From: Burkholderia paludis
GTDB taxonomy: Bacteria > Pseudomonadota > Gammaproteobacteria > Burkholderiales > Burkholderiaceae
Reading direction: 5' to 3'
NCBI RefSeq assembly: GCF_000732615.1
Contig: NZ_JPGL01000073.1
Span: forward strand, 1 to 51,190
DNA: 51,190 nt
Part shown: in pieces, positions 35,275-44,259 of the stretch
How the letters are laid out: every line of letters starts with the position of its first letter
Position numbering within the stretch: the first letter of the stretch is position 1
Notes under the pieces: generated by a model
Told to the model about the DNA's origin: nothing
The model's input: the letters and a program-made list of their open reading frames with translations, nothing else
Databases searched by the model: none
Translations under genes and position numbers: made by a program

Positions 35275-36114
35275 ATGCTCCCATCCCCCATCGCCATCGG
35301 CGACATCCAGGGCTGTCACTCCGCTTTCCAGTCACTGATCGACACGCTTTCAGCCCCCGCCGACACGCCGCTGTGGATCGCCGGCGACGTCGTCAACCGC
35401 GGCCCCGACTCGCTCGCCGCGCTGCGCGCGCTCGTCGACCTCGGCCCGCGCGCGACCGTCGTGCTCGGCAATCACGACCTCCACCTGCTCGCGGTTTCCG
35501 CCGGACTGCGCACCGAACGCCCGGGCGACACCATCGGCGAGATCCTCGACGCACCGGACGCCGACGCACTGCTCGACTGGGTCCGCCACCGGCCGTTCGT
35601 GCACGCGGAGCACGGGATGCTGCTCGTGCATGCAGGCGTGCTGCCGCAATGGGACGCCACGCTCGTGCTCGAACTCGCGGACGAACTCCAGCGCGCGCTG
35701 CGCGCGCCCGACTGGCGCGACACGCTGCAGAAACTGTACGGCAACGAGCCGTACCAGTGGAGCCCGGACCTGAAGAAACGCGACCGGATGCGCGTTGCGT
35801 TCAACGCATTCACGCGGCTGCGCTTCTGCACGCCCGACGGCACGATGGAATTCAAGGCGAACGGCGGCCCCGACAGCGCGCCGCCGGGCTACCTGCCGTG
35901 GTTCGACGTACCGGGGCGACGCACGGAAGACGTCACGGTCGTGTTCGGGCACTGGGCCGCACTCGGCCTGATGCTGCGCGACAACGTCGTCGCGCTCGAT
36001 TCGGGATGTGTGTGGGGCAACCGGCTGTCGGCCGTGCGGCTCACGGCCGATCCGGCGCAGCGCACGGTCACGCAGGTGCAATGCGAAGCATGCCGCTCGC
36101 CGGGCGGCGAGTGA
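35275..36114 (+). CDS. apaH: Symmetrical bis(5'-nucleosyl)-tetraphosphatase
   Basis: Cleaves Ap4A to two ADP. The 279-residue product from the ATG at 35275 begins MLPSPIAIGDIQGCHSAFQS. The metallophosphatase motifs are GDIQGC, GDVVNRGPDS and LGNHDLH, with later histidines in LLVHAGVLPQW and FGHWAALG. An upstream in-frame ATG at 35224 would add a Cys/Pro-rich stretch not typical of the family. Single gene between the O-antigen locus and a convergent acyltransferase. Confidence 0.95.
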   Translation: MLPSPIAIGDIQGCHSAFQSLIDTLSAPADTPLWIAGDVVNRGPDSLAALRALVDLGPRATVVLGNHDLHLLAVSAGLRTERPGDTIGEILDAPDADALLDWVRHRPFVHAEHGMLLVHAGVLPQWDATLVLELADELQRALRAPDWRDTLQKLYGNEPYQWSPDLKKRDRMRVAFNAFTRLRFCTPDGTMEFKANGGPDSAPPGYLPWFDVPGRRTEDVTVVFGHWAALGLMLRDNVVALDSGCVWGNRLSAVRLTADPAQRTVTQVQCEACRSPGGE

Positions 36115-36148
36115 CGACGCGCCGTTTCGCGTGACCGCAAGCGGCGTG

Positions 36149-37006
36149 TCAGCCCTCGCGCCCCGTCACCGGCGCGTCGGCTGCCGCGTCGCGGCCCTCG
36201 CCGGCGCCGAGTTCGGTCGCCGGATATGCATGCTTCGCCAGTTCCGCGAGCGACTCGGCCGACGGCTTGCCGACGCCTGCCTGCAGCGTGGCGAGCGCAG
36301 CCGCGATCGCGTCGCGCGCCGCGGCGGACGTCGCCCGCCGGTCGCCGCCCGGCGCGATCGGTTCGCACACGTAGAGATGCGCGACGATCGGGCCACCGCG
36401 CAACACCATGTCGAGCGACTTGCCCAGCGCCAGTTCGCCGGTGTAGGCCGGCGCGACCGACTGCCGCCCCTGCGCGTCCTCGTACATCAGGCAGATCGGC
36501 TGCACCGCGCAGCCGGCCGATACCGCGGCCTGGAACAGGTTCGCATGGAACGGCAGCAGTTCCTGCCCGTCGGTCGTCGTGCCTTCCGGAAACACGCACA
36601 TCAGCCCGCCGTTGCGCAGGCGCTCGGCCATCTCGTGCATGACCCGCATCGCCTCGGTGCGCTTCTCGCGCTGCAGGAACACGGTGTCGAGCTTTTCGGC
36701 AAGCCAGCCGACGACCGGCCATTGCCGCACCTCGGCCTTCGACACGAACGGCGTCGGCCGCCACGCGTAGACCGTATAGATGTCGAGCCAGGACACGTGA
36801 TTGCCGACCACGAGCGCACTCGCGTCGAGCCGCGCGCCGTCGTTATGGACGACGAGGCGCATCCCGCAGATTCGCAACAGCTTGAGCGACCAGCGGCGCG
36901 TCATCTCGTTACGCCGCACGGGCGTGACGTGCGAAAAACGCAGCGCGACGATCACCATGCCGCGCAACAGGTGAAAGACGAGACGCAGCTTGCGAAGGGC
37001 GATCAT
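36149..37006 (-). CDS. PlsC-like 1-acylglycerol-3-phosphate acyltransferase family protein
   Basis: 285 residues starting MIALRKLRLVFHLLRGMVIV, a membrane-associated N-terminus. It has the HX4D motif in NHVSWLD, the substrate-binding FPEGTTTDG and the following PFHANLFQAA. This family acylates lysophosphatidic acid or related lipids. It follows the pyrX gene by 19 bases and may share its transcript. The true substrate is open; ornithine-lipid or lyso-PA acyltransferase are both possible. Confidence 0.85.
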   Translation of the reverse strand: MIALRKLRLVFHLLRGMVIVALRFSHVTPVRRNEMTRRWSLKLLRICGMRLVVHNDGARLDASALVVGNHVSWLDIYTVYAWRPTPFVSKAEVRQWPVVGWLAEKLDTVFLQREKRTEAMRVMHEMAERLRNGGLMCVFPEGTTTDGQELLPFHANLFQAAVSAGCAVQPICLMYEDAQGRQSVAPAYTGELALGKSLDMVLRGGPIVAHLYVCEPIAPGGDRRATSAAARDAIAAALATLQAGVGKPSAESLAELAKHAYPATELGAGEGRDAAADAPVTGREG

Positions 37007-37025
37007 GGCGAGGGTCCGGCGTGGT

Positions 37026-38315
37026 TCAGTGGCGCTCGAACGCGATCCGCCCGGCAACGAGCGTCGCGCGCACGGAGGCGGGCAGTTCGTAGCCGAGGAA
37101 CGGCGAGTTGTGCCCCTGGCTCTTCAACGCACCCGGCTCGACGCGCCAGTGGGCGCGCGGATCGAACACGCACAGATCGGCCACGCCGCCTTCGCTCAGG
37201 CGGCCGGCCGGCAACTGCAGCACATCGGCGGGCGCGGACGTGATGCGGCGCAGCGCCTGCGCGAGCGGCGTGCGCGTCTCCTCCGCCCATTTGAGCGTCA
37301 GCGACAGCAGCAGTTCGAGCCCGGTCGCGCCCGGCGTCGCTTCGCCGAACGGCAGCAGCTTCTCGTCGTCGTCGACCGGCGTATGGTCGGAGCAGATCGC
37401 GTCGATCGTGCCGTCGGCGAGCGCCACGCGGATCGCTTCGCGATCGCGCTCGCTGCGCAGCGGCGGATCGAGCCGGAACTGCGAATCGAAGTAACCGATG
37501 TCGACGTCGATCAGGTGCAGGTGGTTCACGCCGACGTCGCAGGTCACGGGCAGCCCTTCGGCCTTCGCCGCGCGCACGAGCGCGAGGCCGGCCGCCGACG
37601 ACAGCCGCGCGAGGTGCACGCGCGCGCCCGTCACGCGCATCAGTTCGAAGATCGTGTGCAGCGCGATCGTCTCGGCCGCGACCGGCACGCCGGACAGCCC
37701 GAGCCGCGACGCAAGCGCACCGCTCGCGGCAACGCCGCCGCGGCCGATGAACGCATCCTGCGGACGCAGCCACGTGGTGTAGCCGTAGGTGCTCGCGTAC
37801 TGCAACGCGCGCAGCAGCACCTGCGTGTCGCGCACCGGCACGTTGGCGTGCGTGAAGCCGACGCAGCCCGACTCGGTCAGCGCGACCATCTCGGTGATCA
37901 CTTCGCCCTTGAGTCCGACCGTCAGCGCGCCGAGCGGATGCACGTTCGCCTGGTGCAGGTTGCCCGCGCGGAACTTGAGCATCTCGACGAGGCCCGGCTC
38001 GTCGAGCACGGGATCGGTGTCCGGCGGGCACACGAGGGTCGTGACGCCGCCCGCGACGGCCGCAGCCATCTCGGACGCGAGCGTCGCCTTGTGTTCGTAG
38101 CCGGGCTCGCGCAGCCGCGCGCACAGGTCGACCAGGCCGGGCGCGACGATCAGGCCCGCTGCATCGAGGGTCTTCTCGGCGCCGAAATCGGCCGGCGCGG
38201 CCGTGCCAGCGTCGGCAATCGCGGCGATCTTGCCGGCCGCGACGAATACGTCGGCCTGCCGCTCGGTGCCGGCGACCGGGTCGATCAGCGTGCCGCCTTT
38301 GATATGAATCTTCAT
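37026..38315 (-). CDS. pyrX: Dihydroorotase-like protein PyrX (PyrC'), metal site lost
   Basis: 429 residues with the type I dihydroorotase fold. The first metal motif, normally DxHxHxR, reads DLCARLR, so the two His positions are Cys65 and Arg67. The usual SDHAPH reads SDHTPV. Loss of both N-terminal zinc ligands predicts no hydrolase activity. In Pseudomonas the same arrangement, pyrB followed by a non-catalytic pyrC' (pyrX), encodes a dodecameric aspartate transcarbamoylase in which PyrX is structural. The upstream pyrR-pyrB order agrees. A catalytic PyrC should be encoded elsewhere. Confidence 0.9.
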   Translation of the reverse strand: MKIHIKGGTLIDPVAGTERQADVFVAAGKIAAIADAGTAAPADFGAEKTLDAAGLIVAPGLVDLCARLREPGYEHKATLASEMAAAVAGGVTTLVCPPDTDPVLDEPGLVEMLKFRAGNLHQANVHPLGALTVGLKGEVITEMVALTESGCVGFTHANVPVRDTQVLLRALQYASTYGYTTWLRPQDAFIGRGGVAASGALASRLGLSGVPVAAETIALHTIFELMRVTGARVHLARLSSAAGLALVRAAKAEGLPVTCDVGVNHLHLIDVDIGYFDSQFRLDPPLRSERDREAIRVALADGTIDAICSDHTPVDDDEKLLPFGEATPGATGLELLLSLTLKWAEETRTPLAQALRRITSAPADVLQLPAGRLSEGGVADLCVFDPRAHWRVEPGALKSQGHNSPFLGYELPASVRATLVAGRIAFERH

Positions 38316-38367
38316 GCGCTGTCTGTGAATGCGTTGATTGCGTGAATAAGGAGGCGCGAAAGCGGGC

Positions 38368-39399
38368 TCAGTCGCTGTTGCCGGCGACGATGCCCATCAC
38401 CGCCATCCGCACGGCGATGCCGAACGTGACCTGGTTGAGGATCACCGACTGCGGGCCGTCGGCGACCTGCGAGTCGATCTCGACGCCGCGGTTCATCGGG
38501 CCCGGGTGCATCACGATCGCGTCGGGCGCGGCGAGCGCGAGGCGCTCGGGCGTCAGGCCCCAGGTCTTGAAGTATTCCTGCGCCGACGGCAGCAGCGCGC
38601 CGCTCATCCGCTCGTTCTGCAGGCGCAGCATGATGATCACGTCGACGCCCTTCAGCCCTTCGTCGAGGTTGTGGAACACCTTCACGCCCATCTGCTCGAG
38701 ACCGCCCGGCAGCAGCGTACGCGGGCCGATCGCGCGCACTTCCGGCACGCCGAGCGTGGTGAGCGCGTGGATGTCGGAGCGCGCGACGCGCGAATGCAGG
38801 ATGTCGCCGACGATCGCCACGCGCAGCTTCGTGAAGTCGCGCTTGTAGTGACGGATCGTGTACATGTCGAGCAGGCCCTGCGTCGGGTGCGCATGGCGGC
38901 CGTCGCCGGCGTTGATCACATGCACGTGCGGCGCACAGTGCTCGGCGATCAGGTACGGCGCGCCGCTCGACGCGTGACGCACGACGAACAGGTCGGCATG
39001 CATCGCCGACAGGTTGTTGATCGTGTCGAGCAGCGATTCGCCCTTGCTCGTCGACGACGCGTTGATGTTCAGGTTCAGCACGTCGGCCGACAGGCGCGTC
39101 GCGGCGATCTCGAAGGTCGTGCGGGTGCGCGTCGAGTTCTCGAAGAACAGGTTGAACACGGACTTGCCGCGCAGCAGCGGCACCTTCTTCACTTCGCGGT
39201 CCGTCACGCTGACGAACTGCTCGGCCGTATCGAGGATATGGTTGACGATCGAGCGCGGCAGGCCCTCGATCGACAGCAGGTGCTTCAACTCGCCGTTTTT
39301 CGTGAGCTGCGGGTTGCCCTTCAGGAAGCCGTAGCGGAACCGGTCGGGGCTCGCGGCCGCAGCGGGATTGCCGGTGCGGCCAGTGGTGTCGGTGGTCAT
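38368..39399 (-). CDS. pyrB: Aspartate carbamoyltransferase catalytic subunit
   Basis: Second step of pyrimidine synthesis: carbamoyl phosphate plus aspartate. The product from 39399 is 343 residues with an N-terminal extension before RYGFLKGNPQ, as in Pseudomonas-type ATCases. Carbamoyl-phosphate motifs are FFENSTRTRTTFE, SKGESLLDT and HAHPTQGLLDM; MHPGPMNRGVE lies at the C-terminal side. The extended N-terminus and the adjacent pyrX fit the PyrB-PyrX holoenzyme. The gap to pyrX is 52 bases and that from pyrR is 73. Confidence 0.95.
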   Translation of the reverse strand: MTTDTTGRTGNPAAAASPDRFRYGFLKGNPQLTKNGELKHLLSIEGLPRSIVNHILDTAEQFVSVTDREVKKVPLLRGKSVFNLFFENSTRTRTTFEIAATRLSADVLNLNINASSTSKGESLLDTINNLSAMHADLFVVRHASSGAPYLIAEHCAPHVHVINAGDGRHAHPTQGLLDMYTIRHYKRDFTKLRVAIVGDILHSRVARSDIHALTTLGVPEVRAIGPRTLLPGGLEQMGVKVFHNLDEGLKGVDVIIMLRLQNERMSGALLPSAQEYFKTWGLTPERLALAAPDAIVMHPGPMNRGVEIDSQVADGPQSVILNQVTFGIAVRMAVMGIVAGNSD

Positions 39400-39472
39400 G
39401 GTGTGCGTGATTCCAACTATGCAAACGGGCCGCGGTGCAAACCGGCGGCCCGGGATACGGTTCGCGCGCCGT

Positions 39473-39985
39473 TCAGGCGCCGTGCGCCTCGACGCGCAGC
39501 GTGAACTGCGCATCGTCGCGTGCGAGCACGAGAGTCGCGTCGGCCGGCACGTCGAGCGCGCCGCCCGCGAAGCGCGCGGCGACCGGCAGCTCGCGGCCGC
39601 CGCGATCGGCGAGCACCGCGAGCTCGACCGCGGCCGGACGGCCGTAGTCGAACAGCTCGTTGAGCGCCGCGCGCACGGTGCGCCCGGTGTACAGCACGTC
39701 GTCGACGAGCACGATGCGCGCACCGTCGACCTCGAACGGCAGCGACGTCGGGCTGGCCTGGCTGTGAAGCCCCTTCTTCGCGTAGTCGTCGCGATGCAGC
39801 GCGACGTTCACGACGCCGAACGCCGGCGCGCCGAGATCGTTCGCCAGGCGCCCGGCGAGCCAGGCGCCGCCGCTGTGAATGCCGGCGAGCCGCGGGCCGC
39901 CGGGTTCGGCGAACGCCGTGCCGTACGCGGCGCGAATCTGGTCGAGCAGGACGCGGTAAAGCGCCTCGGCGTCAATGGTGCTCAT
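39473..39985 (-). CDS. pyrR: PyrR-type uracil phosphoribosyltransferase/regulator
   Basis: 170-residue type I phosphoribosyltransferase starting MSTIDAEALYRVLLDQIR. The PRPP loop is IVLVDDVLYTGRTVRAAL, and GIHSGGAWLAGRL near the front is PyrR-like. In Bacillus PyrR binds mRNA; in Pseudomonas it has been linked to control of pyrB. The start overlaps the ruvX stop by 14 bases. I see no clear attenuator between it and pyrB. Confidence 0.92.
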   Translation of the reverse strand: MSTIDAEALYRVLLDQIRAAYGTAFAEPGGPRLAGIHSGGAWLAGRLANDLGAPAFGVVNVALHRDDYAKKGLHSQASPTSLPFEVDGARIVLVDDVLYTGRTVRAALNELFDYGRPAAVELAVLADRGGRELPVAARFAGGALDVPADATLVLARDDAQFTLRVEAHGA

Positions 39986-40421
39986 GGTCGGACAATTGAT
40001 CGAGATACTGTTGAAGGATGACGCGCGCGGCCTCGGCATCGAGCATCCCGGCCCGCTCACGGCCGCGCACGTTGCGCTCGCGCAGCCCGGCCTCGGCCTC
40101 GACCGACGAATAGCGCTCGTCGACCCACGTGACGGGCAGGCCGAAACGGCCGTTCAGCTGGTTGCCGAAGCGCTTCGCCTGCTGCGTCATGTCGTGCGGC
40201 GTGCCGTCCGGATGCATCGGCAGGCCGACGACGAGCGCGTCGGGCCGCCATTCGGCCAGCAGGTCGCCGACCGCCTTGAAGCGGTGTTCGCGGTTCAGGT
40301 TCTGGATCACGACGAGCGCGCGGGCCGAACGCGTCAGCGCATTGCCGATCGCGACGCCGATCCGTTTTTCGCCGTAGTCGAACGCCAGGAGCGTCGCATC
40401 GCGCGCGCTCGCGCCGCTCAT
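39972..40421 (-). CDS. ruvX: Putative pre-16S rRNA nuclease / Holliday-junction resolvase YqgF
   Basis: RNase H-fold protein of the YqgF family, involved in 16S rRNA 5'-end maturation. The 149-residue product from 40421 has LAFDYGEKRIGVAIG with the first catalytic Asp, VVGLPMHPDGTPHDMT, and DERYSSVEAE with the later acidic residues. It overlaps yqgE upstream and pyrR downstream, forming a compact yqgE-ruvX-pyrR-pyrB-pyrX operon. Confidence 0.93.
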   Translation of the reverse strand: MSGASARDATLLAFDYGEKRIGVAIGNALTRSARALVVIQNLNREHRFKAVGDLLAEWRPDALVVGLPMHPDGTPHDMTQQAKRFGNQLNGRFGLPVTWVDERYSSVEAEAGLRERNVRGRERAGMLDAEAARVILQQYLDQLSDHEHH

Positions 40422-40996
40422 GCGTGCCCTGCTTCGCCGGACAGCATCGACGAGCTGACGCCGAGCAGGCCGAGCGCGGCTTCGAAGCGCTCCTCCGCCG
40501 GCGTGTCGAACACGATGCGCGGATCGGCCGCCACGGTCAGCCAGCCGTTGCGGGAAATTTCTTCCTCGAGCTGCCCCGCTCCCCAGCCCGCATGGCCGAG
40601 CGTCAGCAGGAAACGCTTCGGGCCGGTACCCGTCGCGACCGCCTCGAGCACGTCCTTCGACGTCGTCATCTCCAGCCCGCCGTCGACGGACATCGACGAG
40701 TTGTAGCTCGCGCCCTCGACCGGCTCGTGCAGCACGAAGCCGCGCTCGGTCTGCACCGGGCCGCCGAAGTACACCGGAATGTGCAGCAGCGGCTCGATGT
40801 CGAGCTTCAGGTCGATGCGGTTGAACAGCGACTCGAGGTCGATGTCGGTGGGACGATTGATGACGAGGCCGAGCGCACCGCGCTCGCTGTGATCGCAAAG
40901 ATAGACCACCGTTCCCGAGAACGTCGGATCGGCCATGTTCGGCATGGCGATCAGGAACTGGTTGGTGAGATTGATGCGATCGGAAGGCTTTGACAT
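40418..40996 (-). CDS. yqgE: YqgE/AlgH family protein
   Basis: 192-residue protein of the YqgE/AlgH family (formerly DUF179), starting MSKPSDRINLTNQFLIAMP. Family segments are DPTFSGTVVYLCDHSERGALGL, split here as DPTFSGTVVYL and GALGLVINRP, then PVYFGGPVQTERGF and LTLGHAGWGAGQLE. Its biochemical role is not established. It sits immediately before ruvX (4-base overlap), a widely conserved pairing. Confidence 0.93.
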   Translation of the reverse strand: MSKPSDRINLTNQFLIAMPNMADPTFSGTVVYLCDHSERGALGLVINRPTDIDLESLFNRIDLKLDIEPLLHIPVYFGGPVQTERGFVLHEPVEGASYNSSMSVDGGLEMTTSKDVLEAVATGTGPKRFLLTLGHAGWGAGQLEEEISRNGWLTVAADPRIVFDTPAEERFEAALGLLGVSSSMLSGEAGHA

Positions 40997-41178
40997 GGTT
41001 TGAATTTTAGCAAAGACGCCGCGACCTGACCGGGCCGCGATCAACAAGCAACGCCGCACCACGCTGGCAACGGCGCGCACGGATCACACGGCACTCTAAC
41101 ACGCGCGCGGGCGCTGTCGGCAGCGTGTTGCGAGCCCGTGCGGCAAGGGGCGCCGCCGGGTGTCCGGCCCCGTGTCGG

Positions 41179-42480
41179 TCAGGCCCGGCCGAGCGCCGCG
41201 CCGAGCACCCCGGACGCCGCGGTGAGATCCGGCGGCGCGACGCCGGCCGCAATCTTCAGCAGCGCCGCACGCAACATGTCGGACGCATGGCCGTGCGCGT
41301 CCAGACCGCCGTCGGCGAACGGCACGCCGTGCGCCGCACGCCGCCACGCCAGGCCCAGCGTGTCGGCCAGCAGCGCCGCGTGGCCGAGCCCGAGCGCGCA
41401 CGCCGCCGTTCCGACCCGGTAGGCGGCGCCGGACGCACGCCACGCCGCGCCCGCGTCGGCCCTGGCCGGGTCGGCCGCGAGATCGGCCATCGACGCATCG
41501 GCCGTCTGCAGGAAATCCTCATAGGCATGCGCGTTGACCGTCACGACGCCGAGCCCGCGGGTCGGCGCGACGGCGAGCGCGTCGTGCTCGGCCCGCGCGG
41601 CGTCGGCCTCCCACAGCGCTTCGGACGCCGGCGTGCCGGCAACGTGCCAGTCGACCGTCAGTCCGTAGTCGTGCAGTACGTCGACGAACGTGACATCCTC
41701 GGCCGCCGCGCCGAACAGCGCGAAATCGCGCCACAGCAGCGCCACCGTTTCACGCACGAGCTCGGGCGGCGCACTGCGCCGGCCCTGCGCGTGCTCGCCG
41801 AGCAGCAGGTTCGTCCGGGCCAGAAAGCGCTTCAGCTCGGGCGCGCCGCTTGCGCGCAGCGCCCGTGCGCACGCGCTCGCGAGCCGCCAGAAATCGTAGG
41901 GGCCGTCGTCGGTGAGTGCGGCCAGCATCGCGTCGAGTTCGTCGAACGCCGCGCCGGACGCGCCGGGCTCCGCACGCAGCACGCCGAGCAGCGCCTGCTC
42001 GTAGCGGGCGCGAATCCGGGTCGCGAACGCGTCGGGCAATGCGCGCAGCGTGGCGGGCGGCACCGCGCGGCCGACGAGCGCGAGCGCATCGAACGGCGCG
42101 GCCGCATGCAGGTCGGCGGCGCTTTGCGCACGCAACGCGCGAAAATGTTCGAAGAGAACGGGCGAGCAGGCGAGCTCGCGCAGATTGTGGCGCCCGACGG
42201 CCGCCCGGAAATCGCGCAGCGCGGCGCGCCAGTCGGCCGAAGCCGGCTCGTCGACGACGAGCGGCGCGGCAGACGACAACTGCCCCGCGAACCGCGCGGC
42301 CGGCAACCAGCCGGCTTCCGCCAGCACGGCAGCCGCCGCGGACAGCGGCGCGGCCGCGTCGTCGCGCCGCTCGAAGGCGTCGGCAGCCGCCGCAAGCCAG
42401 GCGTCGGCCGCAGGCACGGCCCCGCCGCGTGGATTGGGCAGTGCGTCAGGGTGGGGAACGTTCGCCGGTTCGGGCCTCAT
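41179..42480 (-). CDS. Unrecognised alanine-rich protein, possible PilL N-terminal relative
   Basis: 433 residues from the ATG at 42480 (a GTG at 42486 is also possible). It is very rich in Ala, has no signal peptide or membrane segment and no catalytic motif that I recognise. The stretch DGPYDFWRLASACARAL followed by LKRFLARTNLLLGEH resembles segments in the N-terminal region of PilL/ChpA type chemotaxis kinases, and rubredoxin genes in beta-proteobacteria often neighbour pil chemotaxis genes. That link is weak. It lies between rubredoxin and yqgE on the same strand. Confidence 0.65.
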   Translation of the reverse strand: MRPEPANVPHPDALPNPRGGAVPAADAWLAAAADAFERRDDAAAPLSAAAAVLAEAGWLPAARFAGQLSSAAPLVVDEPASADWRAALRDFRAAVGRHNLRELACSPVLFEHFRALRAQSAADLHAAAPFDALALVGRAVPPATLRALPDAFATRIRARYEQALLGVLRAEPGASGAAFDELDAMLAALTDDGPYDFWRLASACARALRASGAPELKRFLARTNLLLGEHAQGRRSAPPELVRETVALLWRDFALFGAAAEDVTFVDVLHDYGLTVDWHVAGTPASEALWEADAARAEHDALAVAPTRGLGVVTVNAHAYEDFLQTADASMADLAADPARADAGAAWRASGAAYRVGTAACALGLGHAALLADTLGLAWRRAAHGVPFADGGLDAHGHASDMLRAALLKIAAGVAPPDLTAASGVLGAALGRA

Positions 42481-42584
42481 GGACACGCGCGCCTGTCATC
42501 GTCAAGTCGCTCGCGCGAACCTCGGCGCGCGGGCGCCGGGTGGCCGCGAGGCCTGAGCGGAGTGTCCGTGGGCCAAGGATCCGG

Positions 42585-42755
42585 TCAGATCTGGACCATC
42601 TCGAAGTCTTCCTTGCGGGCGCCGCATTCAGGACACGTCCAGTTGATCGGGACGTCTTCCCAGCGCGTGCCCGGGGCAATGCCCTCTTCCGGCAGCCCGG
42701 CTTCTTCGTCGTAAATCCAGCCACAAATCAGGCACATCCAGCTCTTGTATTCCAT
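42585..42755 (-). CDS. rubA: Rubredoxin
   Basis: 56-residue iron-sulfur electron carrier with one Fe held by four cysteines. It starts MEYKSWMCLICGWIYDEE; the two cysteine knuckles are CLICG and CPECG. The length is typical of a single-domain rubredoxin. It is divergent from the ThiD-like gene. The 254-base gap between them shows no clear element. Confidence 0.95.
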   Translation of the reverse strand: MEYKSWMCLICGWIYDEEAGLPEEGIAPGTRWEDVPINWTCPECGARKEDFEMVQI

Positions 42756-43009
42756 CTTAAGCCGCGTCGGGAAAGTCGGTAAATTCGGGAGCCATGATGG
42801 TACCGTGTCGGGGCCGGACTGCCTAGCAATCGCGCTGGAGTACGACAACTACGTTGCGCTGCGCTAAAAAATCCGTCGTCCGGGCCGGATTCCGCCGCAT
42901 AATGACTGAAAAGTGCGGCCTGCCGGGCAACACAGGGCCGAAAATGCCCATTTCGCCTCGCCGTCCGCATCTCCGTCGCGTTTCCGTTTTTCTCTTGCCC
43001 CATTTCCAC

Positions 43010-43876
43010 ATGTCCAGCAACGCCCCTCCGATCGTCCTCACCTTCGGCCTGTCCGATCCCACCGGCGGCTCCGGCCTCCAAGCCGATCTGATGACCCTGG
43101 CGAGCATGGGCTGTCACGGCGTGTCCGTCCTGACGGGCTACACCGTGCGCGACTCGGCCGCCTGCGACGAAGTGACCGGCCTCGATCCCGACGTCGTCGC
43201 GGCCCAGGCGCGCATGCTGCTCGAAGACATGCCGGTTGCCGCGTTCAAGATCGGCGCGGCGACGCGCGCGGAAGTCGTCAGCGCAATCGCCGAGGTCGTC
43301 GCCGACTACGACGGCGTGCCGCTCGTGCTCGCACCGGATTTCACGCTCGACGACGAGCACGTGCTGGCAGCCGACGACCTGCGCGAATCGATCGCCGACC
43401 TGCTGGCGCCGCAAACCACGCTGCTGGTGGCCGACCACGCCACGCTGATCGCGCTCGCGCAGCCGGACGGCGACGCCGAGGCGCCGAACCTCGACGCGGC
43501 CGTCTCGCACCTGCTGTCGCAGGGCTGCGAGTACATCCTGTCGTCCGAAACGGGGTCGCACCGGCTCGTCAACACGCTGTACGGCGAGGAAGGCCAGCTC
43601 CGCGAAGACATGTGGGACCGCTCGCCGCACCGGCTGATGGGCATCACCGACACGCTGGGCGCGGCCATCGCGGCCCTGCTCGCGAACGGCCAGGAGCCGC
43701 CCGAAGCGGTTCGCGAGGCGCAGGAGTACCTGTACCAGGCCGTGCGCGACGCGTTCCGGCCCGGCATGGGCGCCTACCTGCCCGACCGGTTCTTCTGGGC
43801 GCGCAGCAACGAGGACTCGGACACGCCGCCGGCAGTGAAGGCCGACCCGGCGCCGCGGACGTCGCACCGGCATTGA
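43010..43876 (+). CDS. thiD: ThiD-like hydroxymethylpyrimidine (phosphate) kinase
   Basis: Ribokinase-fold protein of 288 residues from the ATG at 43010 (MSSNAPPIVLTFGLSDPTGG). It has DPTGGSGLQADLMTLASMG, the ThiD substrate-site signature, and KIGAATRAEVV. The usual catalytic motif GTGC reads GITD (in LMGITDTLGAAIAAL), so Asp stands where canonical ThiD has Cys; other ribokinase-family enzymes use Asp there. The role is assumed to be HMP-P phosphorylation in thiamin synthesis, but the changed base leaves specificity open. The C-terminus has a disordered tail of about 20 residues. Confidence 0.85.
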   Translation: MSSNAPPIVLTFGLSDPTGGSGLQADLMTLASMGCHGVSVLTGYTVRDSAACDEVTGLDPDVVAAQARMLLEDMPVAAFKIGAATRAEVVSAIAEVVADYDGVPLVLAPDFTLDDEHVLAADDLRESIADLLAPQTTLLVADHATLIALAQPDGDAEAPNLDAAVSHLLSQGCEYILSSETGSHRLVNTLYGEEGQLREDMWDRSPHRLMGITDTLGAAIAALLANGQEPPEAVREAQEYLYQAVRDAFRPGMGAYLPDRFFWARSNEDSDTPPAVKADPAPRTSHRH

Positions 43877-44259
43877 GTCACCTGGGGCGGCCGGCGCTTG
43901 AGTACTCGAACGCCGGCCGCCCCTCTTGTCGTCCAGGCAGTACACATCCCGCATCGACAAATCGACGCTGATGCACGCACGACCGCCGGCTCGGCGCGTC
44001 CGTCCCAATCTCCGGTTTTCCGCCCCGCGTAGCCCGGGAGCCGATCCCTCGGCCTGCAAAATCCCGCCCATTCAGTCGCCGCTGCCGAATCCGCGTTCGT
44101 GCCTGCCCGACTCGTATCGAGTCTCGGCTGACCGATGAATTAACGTCGTACATTTCAGCGTCCAGGCTCGCCGAAAATCGAACTGGTCCAATAGATTGAG
44201 CGCCACACGCAATGCTAGGTTTCATTTCATTCAATGTGACCGATGCAAAGGAGTAGGCG
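43877..44259. other. 383-base gap between thiD and the hcp fragment
   Basis: Apart from the terminator hairpin at 43884-43923, no gene is seen. Composition falls toward the right. The last 20 bases hold the ribosome site AAGGAGT that once served hcp. Confidence 0.6.
43884..43923. terminator. Very stable hairpin after the thiD-like gene
   Basis: A perfect 13-bp stem, ggggcggccggcg with cgccggccgcccc, encloses a 14-base loop that contains the palindrome gagtactc. It begins 7 bases after the stop. It has only a weak T-tract (ctcttgt). Probable terminator. Confidence 0.65.

Noticed and set aside
42756..43009. Possible TPP riboswitch upstream of the thiD-like gene
   Set aside because: I could not find the conserved TPP core sequences (CTGAGA and the paired ACCTGA-like segment) in the leader.
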